64,000 bases of DNA from JAWLHA01 sp041690535 (GTDB lineage: Bacteria > Pseudomonadota > Gammaproteobacteria > Thiohalomonadales > Thiohalomonadaceae): NCBI GenBank assembly GCA_041690535.1, contig JAWLHA010000004.1, positions 1-64,000 on the forward strand, in the 5' to 3' direction. The position numbers and the translations under genes are program-made. Each line of letters begins with the position of its first letter. The stretch's first letter is position 1. Positions 9,236 to 16,121 of this stretch are shown in pieces. The notes under the pieces were generated by a model. That model did no database searches. It was given only the letters and a program-made list of their open reading frames with translations, and was not told where the DNA came from.

Positions 9236-9395
9236 TCAATCGGCTTCATTCACGGCCTGAACATCCAGTGGCCGCTGGGCACCGGCCCGCACCATGCGCG
9301 GGGCCACTACCTCAGCTTCCTGGCCGACCCGCCGCACCGACGGCTGATGGTCGGCGGATTTCATCATCCGCCCTGTGTTGCAGCTCGAGACGCAG
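9236..9395 (+). pseudogene. Possible coding remnant
   Basis: The frame beginning near 9239 reads as plausible protein (IGFIHGLNIQWPLGTGPHHA, then RGHYLSFLADPPHRRLM) but has no start codon, follows the EEP gene closely and soon becomes low-quality sequence. It looks like a decayed gene end. I cannot name the family; it may equally be chance reading in GC-rich DNA. Confidence 0.2.
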
Positions 9396-9491
9396 CCGGC
9401 TACCGGCGCCGCCCATGTTCACGGAACCGAACGTCGACCGATGGACACCCGGCCAGTATGATCGGCCGTTTTGACAAACACCCGAACTGCC

Positions 9492-10070
9492 ATGGCGAAC
9501 CTCCTGATTCTTCACCCCAAAGATCCCTTTGCCGCCCCGGATCGGGACGCCATCGTCACACGCCTGGAGGGGCTTGGCTTCATCGCCGACCGGTTCGACT
9601 TCGAAGGACGCCCCCATTTGCGCCCCGGGGACGAATTTCTCCATCTGCTCACCTTCCTCGGCTGTTCGCCCGTGGTCGCCCTTGGCGCGCCGGGAGTCAC
9701 CGGGGAGGAATTCGCCCACGTCGCCATTGAAGAATCAACCCCCGAACCACTCTTCCTGGCCGGAGAAAACGTCAAGACACCCCGCTGTCCAAGCTGCGGT
9801 TACCGCGACGAGGCCTGGCGCACCCACCTGCCCACCTGGAGCGCGGCTCCCCACCACCTCTGGCAGTGCCCCGAGTGCGCAGCCCAACACCCCTTCCCGG
9901 ACCTGCGCTGGCGCCAGTGCGCCGGCTTTGGCCGCCTGTTCATTCGTATCTGGGGGGTATTTGAGGGCGAGGCAGTGCCCGGTGAACACCTGATGACGGC
10001 CCTTGAGCAACTCACCGGGGCGCCTTGGAAGTACTTCTATCTGCGCGAGGCAAATCGGCCAGGCGCTTGA
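9492..10070 (+). CDS. Hypothetical protein with a zinc-ribbon-like segment
   Basis: 192 residues from ATG 9492 (an upstream in-frame TTG at 9471 is less likely). Two Cys pairs, CPSCG (about 97-101) and CPECA (about 127-131), look like a zinc ribbon. The N-terminal half is a mixed alpha/beta stretch, and the C-terminal part is aromatic-rich (FGRLFIRIWGVFEGEA, KYFYLREA). I do not recognise a named family. It is alone, between the PLD/EEP cluster and a repeat region. Confidence 0.65.
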   Translation: MANLLILHPKDPFAAPDRDAIVTRLEGLGFIADRFDFEGRPHLRPGDEFLHLLTFLGCSPVVALGAPGVTGEEFAHVAIEESTPEPLFLAGENVKTPRCPSCGYRDEAWRTHLPTWSAAPHHLWQCPECAAQHPFPDLRWRQCAGFGRLFIRIWGVFEGEAVPGEHLMTALEQLTGAPWKYFYLREANRPGA

Positions 10071-10129
10071 TCACACGTTGGGGAGTTCGGACTGAGATCT
10101 TTCGCCCTCTGTTACGCCTCCTCCATTGG

Positions 10130-10310
10130 CCCGAATATCTCACCACCGTTCGTAGCAAGGACATTGAGGCGCCACTGTGACGAAGCGCGCAAGCCGGAGG
10201 ACGGCGCCGGCGTAGTCGAGCACTACGTCAAGCCGGCCGGAGGGCGTACGTCCCGTCACAGCGAGCGGGTCGGCACCCGCAGTAGAGGGGTGGAGAGAAA
10301 TGCGGGCTAG
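10130..10310. repeat. CTAGCCC element, copy 1
   Basis: About 180 bp. Left end CCCGAATATCTCACCACC; right end GTGGAGAGAAATGCGGGCTAG read inward. Both fit the consensus CTAGCCC-N5-YCTCACCAC, with CTAG lost on the left. The interior shares GCGCGNNAG..GGAGG, GGCGCCGGCGTAG and CACTACGTCAA with the copy at 22501-22673. Non-coding and highly palindromic. Confidence 0.75.
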
Positions 10311-10365
10311 TTCTCAAAATCGCCCCAATCACCGGCTAATTCCGCAGCAAGTGGGGCCCATATTT

Positions 10366-10579
10366 GTAACTACTCACCCCATGTCAGCCGCGTCTCGATG
10401 CTACGGGTTACGGCACCTTTGCTTTGGAGTGCGACGGCTTGCCGCCGCTTTGCAGGACGGGAGCTTGCTCCCGCGTCCCCGGCCAGCCCACAACACGGCG
10501 CACGGCGGCAAGCCGCCCCTTGGGAAAGCGGGGGCAAGCCCCCGCACTCCAGAGCCGCCGACATGGGGTGAGTAGTTAC
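10366..10579. mobile_element. GTAACTACT element (MITE-like), copy 1, with 8-bp target duplication
   Basis: Perfect 20-bp terminal inverted repeats, GTAACTACTCACCCCATGTC at 10366-10385 and its complement at 10560-10579. CCATATTT is directly repeated on both sides (10358-10365 and 10580-10587). The 214-bp interior holds facing hairpin arms (GCGACGGCTTGCCGCCG against CGGCGGCAAGCCGCC) and no gene. GTAA ends with an 8-bp duplication are typical of IS66-family transposition, so it may be a non-autonomous relative of such an element; this is an inference. Confidence 0.85.
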
Positions 10580-10713
10580 CCATATTTTTGACTTGGCTCC
10601 AGCATGCCGGTAGTCTCCATTCGCGCAACTAGCAATTTGCTCAGGGCATTTTGCCCTGAGCAGAAAAAAAGTTCACCGCAGCCAGAGCGGCCATTTGCAC
10701 GGGAGATTTGGAT

Positions 10714-13700
10714 ATGTCATGGACGATCACGAACGCAAAATGGTGCGGCTTGGCCATCGCGACAGCGCTGCTGTCGGCGTGTGGAGGAGGTAGCGATGGA
10801 ACGCAGCCCCAGGACGATGGCCCTGCGCAAGCCATCGAACAGATGCGCGCGATTCTGAGTGCGCCCCTTGGCAGTGAAACCGCCTGCCCGGATCTGGCAC
10901 TTTCCACACTACAAGGCGTCCCCGGTGACGTCATCGCCCTATCAGGCGTGCCGGTCGATTTCGGCGAACCCGGATTCCGGATCATTCAGCGGACCGAAAA
11001 AGGCGAATTGGTCGATCCGCTGTTCGCGCAAGCGGGTGCACCGCAAGGAGAGGTGCGCTTCGTCACACCGCTCAGCCCCGACCGGAACCCGGAGGGCGGG
11101 CGGGTCGAGCTGGAACTCGGCGACGGAGAGAAGCACTGCCCCCGGGTCGCTTTCACAATTCTTCCGCTGCCGGAGGCGCCTGCCGATTATGCGCTAACGG
11201 TGCAATCGGACTTGGAGCGCTGGATCGACCAGACCCTCGTTGTGCTCGGTTATGACCCCCTGGCGATGCTCAACGCCGATCCCAATAGCCTGCCACCGGC
11301 ACAGCTCGGACTGTGGCTCACCAAGCATTACATCAGTGACGAGGACGATCCGGATGCGTTGCCAGCGGTGGCCCGTGCGGCTGCGGATGACGGGGATCAG
11401 ACGCTGGAACGTATTCTGATGGCCTCGAATCTCAAGGCCGACTTGGAAGCAGCGCTGCTGGAACTGGAGACGGTACCTGTTGGCAGTCATGAATCCACGG
11501 CCTCCCTTCGCAACGCTCGTCGACTCCTCACGAGGGGCGACGGGAGGTCTTCCCTGTCGTCGTCTTCCTGCGAGGAGCAGCAGTTCGACCCGGACCGGCT
11601 TGGGATCTACACCGCTGCGGAACTGTCCGAGCGCATGCTTAAGGCCAAGGAGGGTTACGCGTTCGACGGCTCTGTCAGCGGACAGCTACTGGGCGGGGCT
11701 GCTCTGGTCGACTACAAAAACACGGGGAACGCTTCCGGATACGCCGGTCTCGGGGTGTTTGCGATCGCAACGGGAACCCAGGCACGCCGTGCGCTGGAAC
11801 CGCAGAGTATCACCAGCTTCGAGGCCCGGGCCAACGAGGTTTGGGTGGAGGACCGCCCCGCCGACAGTCCGCTGTTCTGGGATGAGGCGATGGTTACCGC
11901 CAGGGGCAGCACCTTCAATCTCAGCGAAGCCACACTGCAGTCGCTGATCGCTCTGGTTGGGATGGTACCCGGCCCGGTGGGAGCGGCCACCACCGCCGCG
12001 ACGACCGTGGCGCCAGGGGCTGTGAACGGGGCAATTGCCGATTTGACGAAGAATTCGTGCTTTATCATCCGCGCGCCCAATTACGGCCCGATCCGCGTCA
12101 CCGACGAGCCCTGGACCGAGTCGGAGATCATCGGCAGCACCGTAGAGAAGGTGTCGCATCAGCAATACCGGGGGATCAACATCGGTGCGTCGGAGTTGCG
12201 GGTCTCGCTGAACGGGGCGAAGTTCGGCATCGCTGAAGAATTCGAACAGCGATTCACCATCGAGGTCCAGCCGCTGGCCTTTTCTCTGATCAGCGCCCAC
12301 ACCACGGTCCCGCAGCCGGGCGATACTGTAGAGATTCTCGCCACGGCGGCCAATGCCTTCACCAACCCGGCAGATTTCATCGCCGACGTGCCGAGCGGAA
12401 ATGGCGAGATCATCAGCCAGGAGACGAGCGGTGATTTTTATCGGGTGCAGTTCAAGACACCCACGGATCGTGCCTTGTACCCCACCGGGGTGCGCTTCAC
12501 GTCGAATCATCGGATCCTTCCGGAAGGTACAGCACCGCATTCGATGTTGGCGACCGTCGATACGGGCGGGAAGGTAACCATCGAGCCGAGGAGGGCCTGC
12601 ATTCTGCCGGGCCAAGAGCTACCGTTAAGTGCCACCTTGGAAGGCTTTCAACAGGAGAACGAAAGCGTCACCTGGCGGGCCACTGGCGGGCAGATCACCG
12701 AAACGGACGGCTTCACGGCCACCCTGGTTGCGCCAAACCAGCCGGGTACCGTGACGGTCACGGTGACCGCCGATGCGGATGCCGAAGTCAGTGATGCGGT
12801 GGAATACACCGTATCCGAACACTGCATCAAGAAAGTCTGGTATCCGTCCGCCGTGCTCAGTGCTGACGGTAACGGGGTCTATTCGCCATCCCTGAGCGCT
12901 GTTTGCCCCGAGGACATCCGCGAGGACACACAGCTTGCGGAGATTCAAACCGACCCGCTGCTGGTTCGTCAGCCGCCCGATGTGCCGTCCGATGGGGAGC
13001 TCTGGTTCACGCGCAGCGCCTCGATCGGTCAGTCATTCACCCACAGCTCGACGCGATACTTACCCGTCGATGGGGCATGCAGCTCCATCTGGTTGCACGG
13101 CAGTAATACCGGATCCGTGCGCTATGAGGCGACGGGCGACGGTACCCTGTCACTCTCCCTGAATGCCGACCTGACAAACGCGTGCGAAGCTTACGCGTCC
13201 GGTGACGTTGAGTGTGCCCAGGTGGGGGCCGGGGCAGGAGGCATCGGAATGTATTACCTGACGCTCGGCTCCGAGGCGAGATACCGGCTGCAGGCTGAAC
13301 TGCGGTGCAGCAATCTTGGAAGCAATGTCTCTATTTTGCCGATCACCGGGGTGCTGATGCGCTACGTGGCCGGTACCACGCTTTTCGAGCCGTTCGAGGA
13401 TGGCAATGGCAACCTGATAACCGGGGTGCGAAATCTCAACGACACCTACCGTCCGCCCGTACTCTTCAGCCTCGCCTGTACCGAGCCGGACCAAGTGCTC
13501 CCAGTGGAGGCCGATTTCATCCTCGATGGGCCGAGCACCGCCACGGACGACCTCGTCGTGCTTGTGATTACGGGGAGCCTGGGAGTTGGCCCAGGCAGTG
13601 TGGAGAAGATCGGTTTTGGACCGTTCGGTGGCATTGCGTTTCCGCCGCCGGTACCTGAGCCGGGGACCTACCGCAGCACGGCGAACTTCGATTTTTCGGT

Positions 13701-13719
13701 AACGCTGACACCACAGTGA
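10714..13719 (+). CDS. Large secreted lipoprotein with an Ig-like region
   Basis: 1001 residues. The N-terminus has a short hydrophobic stretch and a lipobox, LLSAC-GGG, with the lipidated Cys at 23, so it should be anchored in the outer or inner membrane. Between about 610 and 705 there is a bacterial Ig-like region (VTIEPRRACILPGQELPLSA... VTVTVTADADAEVSDAVEYTV). The rest is acidic and beta-rich with scattered Cys pairs in the last third. I recognise no enzyme motif. It is flanked by repeats and convergent with the alcohol dehydrogenase gene, so it is a single-gene unit. The ATG at 10714 (GGGAGA upstream) is preferred to the TTG two codons earlier. Confidence 0.75.
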   Translation: MSWTITNAKWCGLAIATALLSACGGGSDGTQPQDDGPAQAIEQMRAILSAPLGSETACPDLALSTLQGVPGDVIALSGVPVDFGEPGFRIIQRTEKGELVDPLFAQAGAPQGEVRFVTPLSPDRNPEGGRVELELGDGEKHCPRVAFTILPLPEAPADYALTVQSDLERWIDQTLVVLGYDPLAMLNADPNSLPPAQLGLWLTKHYISDEDDPDALPAVARAAADDGDQTLERILMASNLKADLEAALLELETVPVGSHESTASLRNARRLLTRGDGRSSLSSSSCEEQQFDPDRLGIYTAAELSERMLKAKEGYAFDGSVSGQLLGGAALVDYKNTGNASGYAGLGVFAIATGTQARRALEPQSITSFEARANEVWVEDRPADSPLFWDEAMVTARGSTFNLSEATLQSLIALVGMVPGPVGAATTAATTVAPGAVNGAIADLTKNSCFIIRAPNYGPIRVTDEPWTESEIIGSTVEKVSHQQYRGINIGASELRVSLNGAKFGIAEEFEQRFTIEVQPLAFSLISAHTTVPQPGDTVEILATAANAFTNPADFIADVPSGNGEIISQETSGDFYRVQFKTPTDRALYPTGVRFTSNHRILPEGTAPHSMLATVDTGGKVTIEPRRACILPGQELPLSATLEGFQQENESVTWRATGGQITETDGFTATLVAPNQPGTVTVTVTADADAEVSDAVEYTVSEHCIKKVWYPSAVLSADGNGVYSPSLSAVCPEDIREDTQLAEIQTDPLLVRQPPDVPSDGELWFTRSASIGQSFTHSSTRYLPVDGACSSIWLHGSNTGSVRYEATGDGTLSLSLNADLTNACEAYASGDVECAQVGAGAGGIGMYYLTLGSEARYRLQAELRCSNLGSNVSILPITGVLMRYVAGTTLFEPFEDGNGNLITGVRNLNDTYRPPVLFSLACTEPDQVLPVEADFILDGPSTATDDLVVLVITGSLGVGPGSVEKIGFGPFGGIAFPPPVPEPGTYRSTANFDFSVTLTPQ

Positions 13720-13833
13720 GCCCCGCCGCGCAAGGCCGCGCTCGTTCCGACGGGACGGCGCGGCGGCGGTGGTGGCCATGATTGGCTCGGTTCGACCGGC
13801 GCGCCCGGCCGTCTTGCTGTTGCAGCCGCCGTA

Positions 13834-15033
13834 TCACAGCCGTCGACGCAGGATCTCCCCCACTTCCTCATCATCAAGGACGACGGGATTGGTACGCATA
13901 CTGTTGTTGCGGCACCCGGCCACGATCCAGGGGATGTCCGAGGCCGTGATCCCGTAGGCCCCCAGGCGTGGGATCTCCATGCGCTGCGTCCACCGGGTCA
14001 GGGTCTCCACCAGCGCAGTCTGGGCCGCGACATCATCGAGCTCCGGATCGCGGGCAAGCAGACGGCCCGCCTCGGCGTACTTGCGAAGCGCCGGGCTCTG
14101 CGGCGCACGGACGCGCAGCGCCTCCAGATTGACCACCGTGGCCACTGCAACGGTGGTGCCGCAGGCGACCCCGTGGGGCACCGGGAAGAGGGAGCCCAAG
14201 GGTTGGGCAAGCCCGTGGACCGAACCCAGCCCCACCTGGGCCAGGGTGATCCCGGAGATGAGGGCCCCGTAGGCCATGGCGGCGCGTCCCTGCCGCGCCT
14301 CTTCCTCATCCCCGCCCTGCCAGGCGGCGACGAATCCCCCCGCCACGGCCTTGAGGCCGCTGAAGGCCAGCGCATCGGTGAAGGGATTGGCCCGCACGGA
14401 GACATAGGACTCCAACAGCTGGGTCAGGGCATCCATCCCCTGACTGGCAATGAGGTGTGGGGGGGCGTAGGCAAGGAGTTGGGGATCCACCAGCGCCAGC
14501 CGGGCCACCAGGGTGTCGTGACGGAATGATTTCTTGTACCCACCTTCGCCGCGCACACTCAGGACCGCATTCTTGGTCGCCTCACTGCCGGTGCCGGCGG
14601 TGGTCGGGACGGCGATCAGCGGCAACGCCGGGCCGCGATAGGGGATGCCGCGCCCCACGTCCTCCAGGTGATCGAGCACGGAGTTGCCGAAAGGGAGAAG
14701 ACCGGCAATGGCCTTTGCCGCATCGAGCACGCTGCCGCCACCGATGCCCACGACCACCTCGATGCCCCTCTCCCTAAATGCCGTAACGGCGCCATCCACC
14801 CGTTCGGGCGAGGGCTCTCCCTCCACGATGAAGGTCTCAAACTCGATGCCCTCCTGACGCAATGCCTCCATGAGCCATTGCCAGTGGGGGGTCTCCCGAA
14901 AGGAGGTGCGGCCGGTAACCAGCAGAACCCTTCGACCGAGCTCGGCAATGTGCCCCGGGAGGTCGGAGAGACGCCCCTCGCCGAAACTGATCCGAGGCAG
15001 CTGCCCAATGGAAAATCCGGCCAAATCCAGCAT
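13834..15033 (-). CDS. Iron-type (group III) alcohol dehydrogenase
   Basis: 399 residues from the ATG at 15033, which has GGGAGGTGA just upstream; an in-frame upstream start at 15066 lacks one. It has the NAD(P)-binding GGGSVLDAAKA (about 93-103), GTGSEATKNAVLS (about 139-151) and the metal-site histidines in SVHGLAQPLGSLFPVPHGVA (about 262-281). The usual DALTH metal motif reads DALTQ (about 195-199), so one of the four expected ligands is Gln. Enzymes of this superfamily reduce aldehydes or oxidise alcohols and polyols; the substrate cannot be told. The gene stands alone. A repeat element lies just upstream. Confidence 0.85.
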   Translation of the reverse strand: MLDLAGFSIGQLPRISFGEGRLSDLPGHIAELGRRVLLVTGRTSFRETPHWQWLMEALRQEGIEFETFIVEGEPSPERVDGAVTAFRERGIEVVVGIGGGSVLDAAKAIAGLLPFGNSVLDHLEDVGRGIPYRGPALPLIAVPTTAGTGSEATKNAVLSVRGEGGYKKSFRHDTLVARLALVDPQLLAYAPPHLIASQGMDALTQLLESYVSVRANPFTDALAFSGLKAVAGGFVAAWQGGDEEEARQGRAAMAYGALISGITLAQVGLGSVHGLAQPLGSLFPVPHGVACGTTVAVATVVNLEALRVRAPQSPALRKYAEAGRLLARDPELDDVAAQTALVETLTRWTQRMEIPRLGAYGITASDIPWIVAGCRNNSMRTNPVVLDDEEVGEILRRRL

Positions 15034-15111
15034 TGCATTCACCTCCCGTGCGCTCGTTGCGCGCATTCTAGCCCGGATTTCCCGCCGATCGTAGGCACAG
15101 CCGCCCGCGGA
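15034..15111. other. Upstream region of the alcohol dehydrogenase, with a solo CTAGCCC end
   Basis: Contains CTAGCCCGGATTTC at 15068-15081, which matches the terminal consensus of the CTAGCCC elements; no partner end is seen nearby. No promoter could be picked with confidence. Confidence 0.4.
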
Positions 15112-15277
15112 CAGGATGAACGTATACTAACCCAAGAGCGATGTAAGTCCTTGAAAGCAGGTCGTCGGCCGCATGGACGCGGCCGTCGAGCGTACAGGGA
15201 TGTATTCACAGCGTACCTGCTTTCAAGGACTTACATCGCTCACAGCACGGCCGTGACGTAAGTATGCGTTTACCCTG
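15112..15277. mobile_element. CAGGGTGAACGCA element (MITE-like), copy 1
   Basis: 166 bp. Imperfect outer ends (CAGGATGAACGTATACTAAC, and CAGGGTAAACGCATACTTAC read inward) flank perfect 26-bp inner arms at 15137-15162 and 15215-15240 (beginning AGCGATGTAAGTCCTTGAAA). The loop carries GGCCGTCGAGCGTACAGGGA. The same structure, enlarged, is at 59886-60152. No coding potential and no clear target duplication at this copy. Confidence 0.8.
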
Positions 15278-15344
15278 CACCCGTGGACGGCAGGCTGGCG
15301 CAGAAAAAATCCTTCGCACCCGGCGGGATGCCCCTGAGGGCTGT

Positions 15345-15376
15345 TGATGGGTTTCGCTGCGCTCAACACATCCTCA
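15345..15376. repeat. REP-like palindrome
   Basis: Arms TTGATGGGTTTCGC and GCGCTCAACACATCC. Similar units lie at 24553-24582 and 24670-24700. It sits between the mobile element and the tetR promoter. Confidence 0.5.
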
Positions 15377-15412
15377 CCGCGAACCGGGATCTCTGTGCCC
15401 CCCAATTGACGA

Positions 15413-15440
15413 TTGACAATTCCAACCCTCCGAATAAACT
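15413..15440 (+). promoter_or_regulatory. Predicted promoter of the tetR-RND operon
   Basis: TTGACA at 15413-15418, a 16-base spacer, and TAAACT at 15435-15440. The two AACC-N4-GGTT operators begin 3 bases after the -10 box and reach to within about 10 bases of the start codon, so a bound repressor would block transcription start. Confidence 0.6.
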
Positions 15441-15442
15441 TT

Positions 15443-15467
15443 AACCATTCGGTTAAACCAAACGGTT
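15443..15467. promoter_or_regulatory. Tandem operator for the TetR-type regulator
   Basis: Two 12-bp palindromic sites, AACCATTCGGTT (15443-15454) and AACCAAACGGTT (15456-15467), each AACC-N4-GGTT, with centres 13 bp apart. They lie between the predicted -10 box and the GTG start of the TetR gene, the usual place for an auto-repressing operator. Binding is inferred, not shown. Confidence 0.65.
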
Positions 15468-15476
15468 AGTAATAGA

Positions 15477-16106
15477 GTGTCGAAACCAAGCACCCAGGAG
15501 GCGATCCTTCTGGCCGCCACCCATGTCTTTGCGGAGAAGGGCTACGGGGAATCCCGGGTCGATGAGATTGCACGCCGGGCGGGGGTGAACAAGGCCACCC
15601 TCTATTACCACGTGGGCGACAAGGACGCTCTCTATGCCGCGGTGATGGAGCGGGTCCTGGGCGCCACCGCCGAACGGGTGTTGGCGGCAGTGGAAAGCGC
15701 CGAGGGACCGGAGGAGCGCCTTCGCGCTTTCATTATGGGGATTGCCGACATGGCCGGGGAGATGGGATACGCCGCCCCCATCATCATGCGCGAGGTGGCC
15801 TCAGGGGGGCGTCATCTGCCCGAGGTGGCCATCCACCAGATGGGCCGCATTGTAAATGTGCTCCGGCAGGTGCTTGAAGCGGGGGTGGCGCAAGGCGCCT
15901 TCCGTCCGGTAAACCCCTTCGTCACCCATATGTTGATCGTCGGCAGCATCCTCTTTTACGCCTGCAACGGCCCCATTCGCGCCCGGATCACCGCGCAGAA
16001 CCGCAGTGAGTTCGGGCCGGACCACTTCGTTTCCAACCAGGAGATCGGTCGCGAGGTCGCCAACCTTCTCCTGGCTTCCGTCAGCCAGCCGAAACAAGAG
16101 CAATAA
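15477..16106 (+). CDS. TetR/AcrR-family transcriptional regulator
   Basis: 209 residues. The N-terminal helix-turn-helix is clear: ILLAATHVFAEKGYGESRVD, then IARRAGVNKATLYYHVGDKD (to about residue 50). The C-terminal ligand domain is of the long TetR_C type. It is the first gene of a unit with the RND permease (15-base gap), the LolA-like protein and the beta-barrel protein, and two matching palindromes lie before its start. It very probably represses its own operon and responds to a small hydrophobic molecule; the ligand is unknown. The start is GTG. Confidence 0.9.
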   Translation: MSKPSTQEAILLAATHVFAEKGYGESRVDEIARRAGVNKATLYYHVGDKDALYAAVMERVLGATAERVLAAVESAEGPEERLRAFIMGIADMAGEMGYAAPIIMREVASGGRHLPEVAIHQMGRIVNVLRQVLEAGVAQGAFRPVNPFVTHMLIVGSILFYACNGPIRARITAQNRSEFGPDHFVSNQEIGREVANLLLASVSQPKQEQ

Positions 16107-16121
16107 CCACAGGGACCTGCA

